Assembly (NCBI GenBank): GCA_038040395.1
Contig: JBBPIJ010000015.1
Location: 1-61,532, forward strand
DNA from: VAXT01 sp038040395
GTDB taxonomy: Bacteria; Actinomycetota; Thermoleophilia; Gaiellales; Gaiellaceae
Length of the DNA stretch: 61,532 nucleotides
Reading direction: 5' to 3'
The translations under genes were made by a program, and so were the position numbers. The notes beneath the pieces are model-generated. The model saw only the letters and a program-made list of their open reading frames with translations, was not told where the DNA came from and did no database searches. Shown here piece by piece: positions 17,601 to 25,393 of this stretch; position 1 is the stretch's first letter; the number at the start of each line of letters is the position of its first letter.

Positions 17601-18184
17601 TTCACCAGATCGCCGGCGACCATGCCCTGTCCCTCCGCGCCGATCGATACCGCTGCCTCCCCGGTGAGCACACCGGCTCGCGCGCGCAGCTCGGGCGCGC
17701 CGACCTCTTGGCCGAGCACGGAGACCCCGGAGACCAGATCGAGAGCGGCGCGCACCGCTCGTTCGGCATCGTCCTCCTGCGCGACCGGCGCGCCCCACAC
17801 GGCCATCACCGCGTCACCGATGAACTTCTCCACCGTGCCGCCGTAGCGCTCGACGATCTGTCGGGAGCTGTCGAAGTAGCGGGTTAGGACCTCACGTGTG
17901 TCCTCCGCGTCACGCCCTTCGGATGCTGTCGTGAAGCCGACCAGATCCGCGAACAACACCGACACCAGACGACGCTCGGCCACGGGCGCGGCGGCTGCTT
18001 CAGGAGCAGCTGCCACCGAAACTGCGCCAACCTCGAGTGGCGCCCCACAATCGCCACAGAACTTCTTGTCAGGCGCATTGGAGCCTCCGCAGGCTGAACA
18101 AACCGAAGCGAGCGCACTCCCGCAGTCGCCACAGAACTTCTTTTCGACAGGGTTCTCGGCGCCGCAGCTCGAGCAAACGATCAC
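14642..18184 (-). CDS. Adenylate/guanylate cyclase-AAA ATPase-TPR regulator
   Basis: 1180 residues. Order of domains: two zinc ribbons (C4-C21 and C29-C46, each ending KKFCGDCG); class III nucleotide cyclase domain (72-245) with metal-binding aspartates in VSVLFADLVGFT and FIGDAVMAVWG and GDLVNTASRV; an AAA/STAND ATPase (about 262-560) with P-loop VGVAGIGKSRL and Walker B VVLLFEDLHWADAALLDFVEYLL; then some 500 residues of TPR-like helical repeats. Such proteins are common in actinobacteria and are thought to couple signal sensing to cyclic-nucleotide synthesis. Start at 18184 is set by the first zinc ribbon. Confidence 0.93.
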   Translation of the reverse strand: MIVCSSCGAENPVEKKFCGDCGSALASVCSACGGSNAPDKKFCGDCGAPLEVGAVSVAAAPEAAAAPVAERRLVSVLFADLVGFTTASEGRDAEDTREVLTRYFDSSRQIVERYGGTVEKFIGDAVMAVWGAPVAQEDDAERAVRAALDLVSGVSVLGQEVGAPELRARAGVLTGEAAVSIGAEGQGMVAGDLVNTASRVQSAAEPGIVLVGEATKRASEAAIVYEDAGSHELKGKTESVQLWRASRVVGSRRGEGRSRGLEAPFVGRDREFRLVKDLFHSTADDRRASLVAVVGVAGIGKSRLAWEFEKYVDGLVENVWWHRGRCLSYGDGVAYWALAEMVRMRARIAEDDPPDEALAKLHAAIEEHVPDADEREWVEPRLQHVLGLTDRVAPDREDLHSAWRLFFERMAETGPVVLLFEDLHWADAALLDFVEYLLDWSRSHPLYVLTLSRPELGERHPTFGTRVRNSSALTLEPLDDAAMDSLLQGLVPGLPEELRVTIRDRADGIPLYAVETVRMLLDRGLLERDGDAFRVSGSVDALEVPETLHALIAARLDGLEPPERRVLEDAAVLGKTFTQGGLAAVSGTAEAELEPILAALVRKELLTLQTDPRSPERGQYGFLQALVQRVAYETLARRDRKARHLAAAGFLEREAGLDSDEIAEVIAAHYLDAHAADPEADDADAVKAQAREWLCRAGERAAALAAPEDARRAFDRAAGLADTEDEHARLLERAGEMALAANDSAAAEEALRDARARFEGAGLPHDAARATAQLSLALWGLGRGEEALDLLEPALALLAQDEPNQNVAQLAAEAGRIHHFQGNDETATERIEFALEIAEGHGFPAVISEALNTKALLLRGRPNESRALLREALAIALQHDLVHQALRAYNNLAVFAWNDDRHEEARRAVEDGFELARSRGDRQFAVGLGMGLIGELLTDGDWDGAFALADELPLEVQTAVAGHVHGYVSLARAAYERSDPEQAESWLARFSPEVGKSSDVQLQNIALWRRAVVAIGERRPADALPLLGELVQGLIAQDYVEFTHPVLEDAATAASDLQDSSLALPIAALLDAIPPARRTRAVELCRARIRANAAAGREEHDAAAEEYALALAMARNLGKAALLGPVLFDYGRWLVQTGRTEEAAPLLDEARTSFERMKATRWLERVDQVLPSREAETAIS

Positions 18185-18239
18185 ATTAGGAGCCTAACCC
18201 GCAACGACGCGCGCTAATAGCGATCCACGGCCACGGATC

Positions 18240-18277
18240 GCGAGGCCCCGTTATGAAGCGGGGCCTCGCCGCTTTTT
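18240..18277. terminator. Strong hairpin, factor-independent terminator-like
   Basis: An 11-bp perfect stem, GCGAGGCCCCG (18240-18250) with CGGGGCCTCGC (18259-18269), has an 8-nt loop and is followed on the + strand by CGCTTTTT. A smaller hairpin (CGATCC/GGATCG, 18221-18240) abuts it. It lies just after the stop codon of the small minus-strand gene 18276-18389; the T-run is on the opposite strand, so the hairpin would act best for + transcription or as an RNA 3' end. Confidence 0.7.
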
Positions 18278-18389
18278 AGTACGTGCTGCCGCCTGAGCTC
18301 TTCTTGGCCTTCTTCTCGGCGCGCTTTTCCTTCAGCGACTTCTGCGCGACCTTCTTGCCGAGCTTCTTCGGTTTCTCAGCGCCCTTCAT
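18276..18389 (-). CDS. 37-residue lysine-rich small protein
   Basis: An ATG at 18389, preceded by a strong GAGGAGG site 5-11 bases upstream, opens a 37-codon frame ending TAA. The peptide is very basic, with about 14 lysines (MKGAEKPKKLGKKVAQ, LKEKRAEKKAKK) and a GGSTY tail. The stop codon touches the T-run of the hairpin at 18240-18277. Strong ribosome site, compact frame and hairpin together argue that it is a real gene. Comparable Lys-rich peptides occur in other actinobacteria; a nucleic-acid-binding role would be a guess. Confidence 0.65.
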   Translation of the reverse strand: MKGAEKPKKLGKKVAQKSLKEKRAEKKAKKSSGGSTY

Positions 18390-18437
18390 CCGAACCTCCT
18401 CGTCGTGAACCTGCCTACATGGTAGGGCGCGGGGCGG

Positions 18438-19142
18438 TCAGTCGGGAAGCACGAAGAAAGCAACCGCCGTGTACTGGCAGGCGACCGCCGCGATCACGAG
18501 CACGTGGAAGACCTCGTGGAAGCCGAAGACCGCCGGGTAGGGGTCCGGACGCCGGAACGCGTAGACGAGGGCGCCCGCCGTGTAGGCCAGGCCTCCGGCG
18601 AGAACGAGCAGCGAGCCGCCGAGGCCGATCGTGTCGACGAGCTGCGGAACCATGACGACGCCGACCCAGCCGAGCACGATCCCGAGCGCTGCGGAAAGGC
18701 CCTTGGGAGCATCGAGCCAGACGAACCGCAGCAGGATCGCGGTCAGAGCCCCGGCCCAGACGATCCCGAGCACGACGACGCGCCAGCGGCCCTCCAACAC
18801 GAGGAGGCCGAACGGCGTGTACGTGCCGGCGATGAGCCCGTAGACCCCGGTGTGGTCGATCCGCCGCAACCAGCGGCTCGGCGTCTCACGCCAGTTGAAG
18901 CAGTGGTAGACCGCGCTCGCCCCGAACATCGTCGCGACGCTCACGGCGAACACGATCGCCGCGGCGAGCCCTTTTCCGGTCTTCGCCTCGAAGACGAGGA
19001 TGAGCCCGAGCGGGACCGAGGCCACAAACGACGCGGCGTGCGACAGCCCCCGCAGGCTGGGCTTGAGCTCGGGAACGATTTCGCGGGCGTGGTCGGGACG
19101 ATCAACAGGATTTCGTCCCCCTCCAGACACGGCCTGGATCAT
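18438..19142 (-). CDS. Hemolysin III / PAQR-family membrane protein
   Basis: 234 residues with seven predicted membrane helices. The PAQR signature residues are visible: SAVYHCFNW after helix 2, RRIDHTGVYGLIAGTYTPFGLLV, and FGFHEVFHVLVIAAVACQY near the end, which supply the Ser-His-Asp-His-His metal site of the superfamily. The family is related to ceramidase-like hydrolases and adiponectin receptors; the bacterial substrate is not known. A second possible start lies within the first 25 residues. Confidence 0.9.
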   Translation of the reverse strand: MIQAVSGGGRNPVDRPDHAREIVPELKPSLRGLSHAASFVASVPLGLILVFEAKTGKGLAAAIVFAVSVATMFGASAVYHCFNWRETPSRWLRRIDHTGVYGLIAGTYTPFGLLVLEGRWRVVVLGIVWAGALTAILLRFVWLDAPKGLSAALGIVLGWVGVVMVPQLVDTIGLGGSLLVLAGGLAYTAGALVYAFRRPDPYPAVFGFHEVFHVLVIAAVACQYTAVAFFVLPD

Positions 19143-19221
19143 AGGCGGGGAGCCAATTTCGGCCCCTAGGCAGCACTTGACGAGGGTGTTATTGTTCAGC
19201 CGAGGTCAGGAAAGGGGAGCT

Positions 19222-20595
19222 TTGGCTAGAAATCTGCGTCTTATCGCGCTCGTCGTCGGGCTTTTTGCCGTAGTCGGAGCGCTCGCCAGTAGCGGCTCGG
19301 CGACGGACCCGCCCGGCACTGTCGTCATGAGCGGCCTCGACAACCCGCGTGGGCTCGCCTTCGGCCCCGAAGGCGGCCTGTACGTCGCCGAGGCCGGAAG
19401 CGGAGGAGCCGGCCCGCCGTGCGAGACGATCCGCGGCCAGGTCCAGTGCGTCGGAGCAAGCGGCGCGGTCTCACGACTCTGGAAAGGCGAGCAGGAGCGA
19501 ATCGCCACCGGTCTTCCGTCGTATGCACCGGCGGACGGCTCCGGTGCGACCGGCCCGCACGACATCTCGCTGCACGGTCGCGGCGGGGCCTACGTGACGA
19601 TCGGCCTCCGCGGGAACCCTGACCTCAGAACCGTCTTCGGGCAAGAGTTCGGCCACCTCGTTCGCATGAAGCCGAACGGAAGCTGGAGCTTGAACGACGA
19701 CATCTCGTCCTACGAGGCCGAGCACAACCCCGACGGGAGCCCGGTGCCCGACAGCGACCCGTACGGCCTCCTCGCTGAGCCGGGCGGCCGCGTCGTCGTC
19801 GACGCCGGCGCCAACGATCTCCTGCGGGTGGCTTCGAACGGCGACATCTCGACCCTCGCGGTCTTCCCGTCGAGGCCGCAGGGCCGGGCGACGGACGCCG
19901 TGCCGACCTCGGTCGCAGTCGGGCCCGACGGCGCGTACTACGTCGGCGAGCTCACCGGAGTCCCGTTCTCCGTCGACATCGCGCGCGTGTACCGCGTCGC
20001 GCCCGGCCAGGCCCCGGAGCCTTACGGGCCCGTCTTCAGCTTCATCATCGACCTCGCGTGGGGTCCCGACGGGCACCTCTACGTCCTCCAGCATGCGAAC
20101 GCCGCGGGCCTTACCGGCCCCGGTGAGCTGTACCGGGTGGAGACCGACGGGACGAAGACGCGCGTCATAGCCGAGCTCGAGTACCCCGGGTCGCTGGCCT
20201 TCAGCGAGGATGCGGTCTACGTCTCGAACCGCAGCGAGAGCGCCGGCACAGGAGAGGTCCTGCGGTTCGACCTCCCGCTTCCGCCGTTGCCGCCGCCACC
20301 ACCACCTCCGCCACCTCCACCTCCACCGCCTCCTCCGCCTCCACCCGTACCTCCGCCACCACCTCCGCCACCACCGCCGGCCCCTCCGGAGACCTGCACC
20401 GTCCCGAGCCTGATCGGACTGACGCTGGCGGCGGCTCTGGCCAGAATCGAAGAGTCGACCTGCTCCGTCGGCCGTGTATTGAGAGCGGGTGCCCCCAAGC
20501 GGCGCCTCGGCAAGGTGATCGGTCAGGCGCCCAAGGCAGGAGCCCGGCGCCGAATCGGCACCCGTATCAACATCGTCGTCGGTCGGCGCTTCTAG
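19222..20595 (+). CDS. Secreted ScyD/ScyE-like beta-propeller protein with PASTA domain
   Basis: 457 residues from a TTG start at 19222 (GGAAAGGGGAG upstream). A signal peptide follows (LRLIALVVGLFAVVGALASSGSA). Residues about 30-345 form an NHL-like propeller: VVMSGLDNPRGLAFGPEGGLYVAEAG, GPDGAYYVGELTG, LAWGPDGHLYVLQH. A proline-only-like linker with long runs of P (about 352-390) leads to a C-terminal PASTA-type repeat (CTVPSLIGLTLAAALARIE...GQAPKAGARRRIGTRINIVV). PASTA units bind muropeptide or cell wall, so wall attachment of a secreted propeller is likely. Confidence 0.85.
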   Translation: MARNLRLIALVVGLFAVVGALASSGSATDPPGTVVMSGLDNPRGLAFGPEGGLYVAEAGSGGAGPPCETIRGQVQCVGASGAVSRLWKGEQERIATGLPSYAPADGSGATGPHDISLHGRGGAYVTIGLRGNPDLRTVFGQEFGHLVRMKPNGSWSLNDDISSYEAEHNPDGSPVPDSDPYGLLAEPGGRVVVDAGANDLLRVASNGDISTLAVFPSRPQGRATDAVPTSVAVGPDGAYYVGELTGVPFSVDIARVYRVAPGQAPEPYGPVFSFIIDLAWGPDGHLYVLQHANAAGLTGPGELYRVETDGTKTRVIAELEYPGSLAFSEDAVYVSNRSESAGTGEVLRFDLPLPPLPPPPPPPPPPPPPPPPPPPVPPPPPPPPPPAPPETCTVPSLIGLTLAAALARIEESTCSVGRVLRAGAPKRRLGKVIGQAPKAGARRRIGTRINIVVGRRF

Positions 20596-20602
20596 CTAGA
20601 TC

Positions 20603-21475
20603 TCAGCCAGCAGGCTCGGACTCGACGATCCAGAGGGTCCCGTCGCCGGTCTCGACCGCGCGCGCGCCGTCCCCGGGATCGGTGAGACTCGTGCGCAGGA
20701 GCTTCACGCGCTCCCCGTCGAGCTCCGCGAACGGCCCTTCCACCGGCGACATGCCGAACGCGAGGTGCCACGCACGCACCTGGTTGTGGATCGCCCGCGC
20801 CGACTGCGACCAGTCCACGGTCGCGTAGTCCTCCTCGAAGTGCCCTGCCCAGGAGACGCCTTCGTCCGGCTGAGGGTCGCCGGGATCGCCGGCCGCGAGC
20901 CGCTCGAAGACCTTGGGCAGCAAAGCGAACGCGGCCTGGATCAGCGCCGGGCCCATCTGCTCGATCATCGTCCAGTCATCCTCGATCGGCACGGTCGCCT
21001 GGGCGAGGATCGCGCCGGTGTCGAGCTCCGCGTCCATCCGGTGCCAGGTCATGCCGAACTCCCCGTCGCCCTCGCGCATCGCCCAGGCGAGCGGAATCGG
21101 CCCGCGGTGGCGAGGTAGGAGCGCCGGGTGGTGGTTGACCGACCCGAGACGAGGCACGTCGAGCGCCTCCTGCGGCAACTTCCAGCCGAACCCCCAGCAG
21201 AGGACGAGATCCGGCTCGAGCCCGCGCAAAAGCGGCGCCACGGCGTGCTTGTCGCGCGCGAAGATGAGGCTGACCCCGTCGGGCGAGTTGGAGTCGCTGA
21301 TCTCGCCCCAGGGCGGCAGCGGCCGTTGGTAGAACTCCTTCGAACGGCGAGCCATGAGCCAGGCGACGGGCTCGTGGCCGAGCTCGCGCAGGTGCGCGAT
21401 CAGCGGCTCGGCGACCGGCAGCACCGCCGAGATGATCACGATGCGCCAGCCTTTCGGCGTTTCTACGTCGGGCAC
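20603..21475 (-). CDS. Formyltransferase family protein (Fmt/ArnA-like)
   Basis: 290 residues. The 10-formyl-tetrahydrofolate formyltransferase core is visible: LVLCWGFGWKLPQEALDVPRLG, the HPALLPRHRGPIPLAWAM segment with catalytic Asn-His, and the Asp of HRMDAELDTGAIL. The C-terminal part (about 205-290) is shorter than the tRNA-binding domain of methionyl-tRNA formyltransferase, so the substrate may be a sugar nucleotide or other amine. Convergent with the propeller gene, 7 bp apart. Confidence 0.85.
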   Translation of the reverse strand: MPDVETPKGWRIVIISAVLPVAEPLIAHLRELGHEPVAWLMARRSKEFYQRPLPPWGEISDSNSPDGVSLIFARDKHAVAPLLRGLEPDLVLCWGFGWKLPQEALDVPRLGSVNHHPALLPRHRGPIPLAWAMREGDGEFGMTWHRMDAELDTGAILAQATVPIEDDWTMIEQMGPALIQAAFALLPKVFERLAAGDPGDPQPDEGVSWAGHFEEDYATVDWSQSARAIHNQVRAWHLAFGMSPVEGPFAELDGERVKLLRTSLTDPGDGARAVETGDGTLWIVESEPAG

Positions 21476-21539
21476 GGCTCGATCCTACTCACGCGAGTCT
21501 CGAAGTTAGGCTCGCACCAAGCGACCTAGGAGGAGGCAC

Positions 21540-22019
21540 ATGAAGTCGAAGCAGGAGAAGAAGGTCATGGAGGAGATGGGGCCATTCCTGGACGAGGGCG
21601 AGGAGGTGCGCGCAGTCCTGATCGCCCGGCCACGCGGGTGGACGCAGTCGATGGCCGGCGGCGTGCAGACCCTTGGAGTCGCCTCAGCGATTGGAGGGCG
21701 CAAACAGCAGCAGGCGCGAGGCGGAGCCGAGGAAGCTGGGCTCCAGCTCGCGTCACCCGGAGCGATCGTCCTCACCCAGAAGCGCCTGCTGACGGTGAAG
21801 ACCGGTGAAGCACTCGGCCTGGGCGTGGGCGGATCGGTCAAGGAGGTCCTGAGCGCGGTCCCGATCACAGACGTCGACTCGATCAAGGTGAAGCGCCTGC
21901 TCCTCGGCTACGTCGTCACGCTCAAGGTGCGCGGCTCGGAGTTCAAGCTCGAAGCCAACGCCGCTGCCGGCGCGAAGCCCATGGCCGAGGCCCTCGATCG
22001 GGCGAAGGCAGAAGCCTGA
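21540..22019 (+). CDS. Conserved hypothetical protein, PH-like
   Basis: 159 residues with GGAGGAGG 5-8 bases before the ATG. Sections EEVRAVLIARPRGW, SPGAIVLTQKRLLTVKTG, LSAVPITDVDSIKVKRLLLGYVVTLKVRGSEFKLEANAAAGAKPMAEAL read as beta strands ending in a helix, like the bacterial PH domains of short soluble proteins. A basic, Gln-rich loop (GGRKQQQARGG) interrupts. No partner gene; function unknown. Confidence 0.65.
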   Translation: MKSKQEKKVMEEMGPFLDEGEEVRAVLIARPRGWTQSMAGGVQTLGVASAIGGRKQQQARGGAEEAGLQLASPGAIVLTQKRLLTVKTGEALGLGVGGSVKEVLSAVPITDVDSIKVKRLLLGYVVTLKVRGSEFKLEANAAAGAKPMAEALDRAKAEA

Positions 22020-22062
22020 GCCCGTCCCGAACGACGCGTTAGAGCGTCCGTCATACAGCCGC

Positions 22063-22470
22063 CTACGCGGAAGGCTGACGCAGCTCAGTGAAGCCGGCGG
22101 CCGTGAAGTCCCCGTCGAAGGCGAGCGCCTCTCGGATCTTCAGCGAGCGCATCAGCGCGAAGCTCGTCGCATCCACAAACGAGTACTCGCGCTCGTCGTG
22201 CCGCCGAAGCCATCGCAGGGCTTGCTCCTCGAACGTCTCGTTCACAAAGACGACTTCGACGAGCGCCGTCCGGGAAAGAGAATCGAGGAAGGCGACGCCC
22301 GTTCGGTGGCCGTCCCGTCGGCGGAGAAAGGTCCACGTCTCGCCGCGGACGAGATTCGAAGTCACGAGGCGCTCGTGGCGGAAGAGCTGGGACAGTGCAA
22401 TCGCTTCGTCGTGATGACTGTCCTGGCGCAGTCGAGCCGCGACCCAGAACGACGTGTCGACGAAGATCAA
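22063..22470 (-). CDS. VapC-type PIN-domain ribonuclease toxin
   Basis: 135 residues with a TTG start. PIN acidic residues are present: IFVDTSFW, VRGETWTFLRR, DEREYSFVDATSFALMR and DGDFTAAGF. The start overlaps the antitoxin stop in a TTGA, so the module is translationally coupled. Substrate RNA unknown. Confidence 0.9.
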   Translation of the reverse strand: MIFVDTSFWVAARLRQDSHHDEAIALSQLFRHERLVTSNLVRGETWTFLRRRDGHRTGVAFLDSLSRTALVEVVFVNETFEEQALRWLRRHDEREYSFVDATSFALMRSLKIREALAFDGDFTAAGFTELRQPSA

Positions 22471-22706
22471 CGCGGATAGACGACGTCGTCGACGCTCTCG
22501 GAGTCGCCTGGGGAACCCTCAGACCCGCCGAAGAACTCCCACAAGGGATCCTTCTCGATCGGCGGTAGCGGCTTGACCCGCTCGCGGACGTAGCGGCGGA
22601 TGAGCGCGGCCTTGGACGTACCCTCGTCGCGCGCCTGCCGCGCGAGGGCTTCGTCGAGGTCCTCGTCGATCATGATCTGCAACCTGCGCACTCGTTGATC
22701 ATACAT
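22467..22706 (-). CDS. Ribbon-helix-helix antitoxin of the VapC module
   Basis: 79 residues. The RHH motif is RRLQIMIDEDLDEALARQARDEGTSKAALIRRYVRE; the C-terminal tail (PLPPIEKDPLWEFFGGSEGS) would wrap the toxin. The ATG at 22704-22706 is inside a perfect inverted repeat, the probable operator. A GTG five codons downstream is an alternative start. Confidence 0.88.
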   Translation of the reverse strand: MYDQRVRRLQIMIDEDLDEALARQARDEGTSKAALIRRYVRERVKPLPPIEKDPLWEFFGGSEGSPGDSESVDDVVYPR

Positions 22707-22722
22707 CACAGCGATGATGTAT
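22701..22722. promoter_or_regulatory. Inverted-repeat operator of the first RHH/PIN module
   Basis: ATACATCA (22701-22708) and TGATGTAT (22715-22722) are perfect inverted repeats with a 6-nt spacer, sitting over the antitoxin start codon. Size and position fit a dimeric RHH repressor. Confidence 0.75.
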
Positions 22723-22797
22723 GTGTAATTGTGGCGCAGCCGGCGCGAGGCCGATGGCCGAGGCGCTCGAGCGCGCGAAGATCGAGCGTGAGCGCCC

Positions 22798-23169
22798 TTA
22801 AGCGTCCGAGCCGAGCCACCAGACCTGGTCGGCGAGCGCATCGTCTGCGGGCCGGTCACGAAGGAGGCTGCCAAGCAACTTGACGTAGAGCCCGATCGTC
22901 CGGGGGCCGCGCGGAAGCGATCGCGGTGAGGTGAAGACCGCTCCGGAGTGTCGTGTGCCCTCGGCTGCGGCCTCGCGGACGAGCGGCATGAAGTCGGCGA
23001 CGTTCTCGGTCATGAGCGCTCGACCCTCCGCCGAGGCGAACGCCCAGAACTCGCGGTCGCCGAGACCGCGAAGGTCGTTCCGCTCCTGGGCGGAGACGAC
23101 GTCGTGGCCGCGCTTGCGGAGCTCAGCGGCGATCTTCGGCGAGTAGTGCTCGTCGAGCAGAAGCCTCAC
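22798..23169 (-). CDS. DUF5615 PIN-like toxin
   Basis: 123 residues with GTG start. LLLDEHYSPKIAAELRKRGHDVV at the N-terminus and ALMTENVADFMPL in the middle are marks of the DUF5615 (Mut7-C-like) PIN relatives. Start overlaps the upstream antitoxin stop by 4 bp (GTGA). Confidence 0.85.
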   Translation of the reverse strand: MRLLLDEHYSPKIAAELRKRGHDVVSAQERNDLRGLGDREFWAFASAEGRALMTENVADFMPLVREAAAEGTRHSGAVFTSPRSLPRGPRTIGLYVKLLGSLLRDRPADDALADQVWWLGSDA

Positions 23170-23576
23170 GCGAGGATGGCTTGCTCACGCCGCCAGGCCT
23201 CTTCCTCGCGTTCGGCGACCGCGCGCGACCGCTCACGCCACGCTTCGACCTCGTCGCGGAAGTCGGCGTAGTAGCGAACCGCAGCACGCACGTGCTGCTC
23301 GGGAATGTCGAGGTAGTCCGCGGTCGCGTCGACCGAGTTGTCGGATTCGCGAAGCGTGTCGATCACCTGCGCGACGTCGAGCCGAGTCCCAACAAGACCA
23401 GCTCGGCGCCCTGCGGCCCCCTCGCGGAACACGATCAGCGGGTGGTCGTCCCGGCGGAGCCCCTCTTCCAGGTAGCGCTCGGCGAGAGCGTTCGCGCTCT
23501 CACCACGCTCATTTGCGCGCCCCTGGAGGGACGCGAGCAGCGTGTCGGGAAACCGAAATGAGCGAGGACGAGACAT
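23166..23576 (-). CDS. Antitoxin with RHH-like N-terminus and DUF433 HTH
   Basis: 136 residues. The N-terminus (SFRFPDTLLASLQGRANERGESANALAERYLEEGL) is RHH-like. The middle is DUF433: GLVGTRLDVAQVIDTLRESDNSVDATADYLDIPEQHVRAAVRYYADF. The C-terminal 30 residues are a charged helix. DUF433 proteins usually pair with DUF5615 toxins, as here. An inverted repeat lies directly upstream. Confidence 0.85.
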   Translation of the reverse strand: MSRPRSFRFPDTLLASLQGRANERGESANALAERYLEEGLRRDDHPLIVFREGAAGRRAGLVGTRLDVAQVIDTLRESDNSVDATADYLDIPEQHVRAAVRYYADFRDEVEAWRERSRAVAEREEEAWRREQAILA

Positions 23577-23583
23577 GGCTACG

Positions 23584-23604
23584 GTGTGTTACAGAGTAAT
23601 ACAC
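23584..23604. promoter_or_regulatory. Inverted-repeat operator of the DUF433/DUF5615 module
   Basis: GTGTGTTAC (23584-23592), AGA, GTAATACAC (23596-23604): 9-bp arms with one mismatch, 8 bases before the antitoxin start. Confidence 0.7.
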
Positions 23605-23672
23605 CAGCGCCTCATCGTCAATCTGTTAGGACCCCCGAGTCAAAGGGAGAGACAACTGAAAGGAGGCTGACG

Positions 23673-25337
23673 ATGAAACGTCGCCTTTCCTTCGCGGCGA
23701 CATTCGCCCTACTCACCGGCATTCTGGTGCTCGCTCCAACAGTGCTGGGGAGCGCAGCCGTAGGGCCGAACGTCAAGGTGACCGACGACAACAACAACGT
23801 CGACGGCGGGATCGGGAACGTCACCCCGAGCAAGGACGCTCAGAACCGCCAGGCCAACGAGACGACGGTCGCGATCAGCACCGTCCCCTCGCCCGTCACG
23901 GGCGTGCCCGGCGACATCGTCGCCGAGTCCGCCAACGACTACCGCATGGCACCGCACTTCGGCGACACCTGGATGCCGATCTACCTCTCGTTCGACGGCG
24001 GAACGACGTGGTACGGCGCGCCGCCGGCGCTCAATGGCTACAACACCATGGTTCCGGGCTTCCCGACGGACACGTCGGCCGCGGGACAGGCGTCACCGCT
24101 CCTCGGTCTCGACGGAGCCGGCGACCCCGTGATCCGCTTCGACCGCCAGGGCAACCTGCTCGTCGGCGGGATCGCGTTCAACCGTAATCGCGACCCGGGC
24201 GAGCGTCCGCTCGACACGGTCAGCTTCGTCGCTCGCTACCACTACACGCCGGGATCGCCGGCGACCGCGAGCACCCCGACGAGCGCAGGCTCGCCGCCGC
24301 ACTTCACCTACCAAGGAACGACGATCGTCGACCGCGGCGCGGTCGGCTTCGCGGTCGCGAGCGGCTTCGCGGGCAACTTCACAGACAAGCCGTGGATGGA
24401 GGTCGATCTGAACACGCCCTCCGCCAGCCCGTGCTCGGGCTACGTCTACTTCGCGGACACGAACTTCCACGGTCAGCGCGGCAGCTCACCGGTCGTCTTC
24501 ATGCGATCGACCGACGGCGGCGTGACGTGGTCGTCGCCGCGGACGATCTCGACGGGCGGGCCGGGCGGTGCCTCGCACAACCAGGGCGCTGACATCGCGG
24601 TGGCGCCGAACGGGACGATCTACGTCGCGTTCGAGGCCTTCAGCTCGCAGGGAGTCGACACGATCAACCTCGTCAAGTCGACCGACTGCGGCTCGCACTG
24701 GACGCAGCCGGTGGTCGTGAGCACGATCGACTCGTCGCAGGCGCCAGGCGTCGCGTTCCGGACGCCGACGTTCGCGTTCCTCGCGACGGACACGACGAAC
24801 TCGAACCTCGTCTACGCCGTCTACCAGAACCTGGTCGGCGACTACGACATCTACGCGCGGCGCTCGTTGAACGGCGGCAGCACGTGGAGTGCGGCCGTGC
24901 AGGTGAACGACGATCCCGGCGCGCGGCACCAGATCTTCCCGACGATCGAGGTGTCGCACGGGACTCTGAGTGTCGCCTGGTACGACTTCCGCAACTCGAC
25001 GACGCCGATCAACGAGGCGCTGGACGTCTACTACTCGTGCACGGGCTGCAACGGCCTGAGCTGGCCGACGTTCGACGCCCCGACGCGCGTGACGCCCGTC
25101 TCGCACAACCCCGAATGCCGCATGTTCGGCGGCGGCACCGTGGCATTCCACGGCGACTACATCGAGCTCGACGCGTTCTGGAACGGGGCGACCAACATCG
25201 TCCACGTTGTGTGGGCCGACAACCGCGACGTCCCGGTGGCGCAGTGCGACCTGAGCGACGCGCCAGGCCCGGCGACGAACAACATCGGGAACCGCAACCA
25301 GAACATCTACGAGGCCAAGCTCACCGTCGCCCCGTAG
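23673..25337 (+). CDS. Secreted sialidase-like (Asp-box/BNR) protein
   Basis: 554 residues from the ATG at 23673, with AAAGGAGG 6-13 bases upstream. A signal peptide (KRRLSFAATFALLTGILVLAPTVLGSAAV) is followed by a six-bladed propeller with Asp-boxes: LSFDGGTTWYG (about 105-115), RSTDGGVTWSSP, KSTDCGSHWTQP and RSLNGGSTWSAA. Four BNR repeats without clear sialidase active-site residues (no catalytic Arg triad recognised), so glycosidase activity is uncertain. A perfect palindrome 20 bp after the stop is a likely terminator. Confidence 0.8.
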   Translation: MKRRLSFAATFALLTGILVLAPTVLGSAAVGPNVKVTDDNNNVDGGIGNVTPSKDAQNRQANETTVAISTVPSPVTGVPGDIVAESANDYRMAPHFGDTWMPIYLSFDGGTTWYGAPPALNGYNTMVPGFPTDTSAAGQASPLLGLDGAGDPVIRFDRQGNLLVGGIAFNRNRDPGERPLDTVSFVARYHYTPGSPATASTPTSAGSPPHFTYQGTTIVDRGAVGFAVASGFAGNFTDKPWMEVDLNTPSASPCSGYVYFADTNFHGQRGSSPVVFMRSTDGGVTWSSPRTISTGGPGGASHNQGADIAVAPNGTIYVAFEAFSSQGVDTINLVKSTDCGSHWTQPVVVSTIDSSQAPGVAFRTPTFAFLATDTTNSNLVYAVYQNLVGDYDIYARRSLNGGSTWSAAVQVNDDPGARHQIFPTIEVSHGTLSVAWYDFRNSTTPINEALDVYYSCTGCNGLSWPTFDAPTRVTPVSHNPECRMFGGGTVAFHGDYIELDAFWNGATNIVHVVWADNRDVPVAQCDLSDAPGPATNNIGNRNQNIYEAKLTVAP

Positions 25338-25357
25338 GGCGGCGGTAGGCGGTTTGT

Positions 25358-25385
25358 GGGAGGGAGCCCGCGCGGGCTCCCTCCC
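25358..25385. terminator. GC-rich perfect palindrome, terminator-like
   Basis: Two 14-base arms, GGGAGGGAGCCCGC and its reverse complement, lie back to back after the stop of the Asp-box gene and 8 bp before the DUF3800 start. No T-run follows. Confidence 0.6.
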
Positions 25386-25393
25386 GATCGGCT

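Noticed and set aside
20280..20400. Pro-codon repeat tract as a minisatellite or CRISPR-like repeat
   Set aside because: It is in frame inside the propeller-PASTA gene and simply encodes a proline linker.
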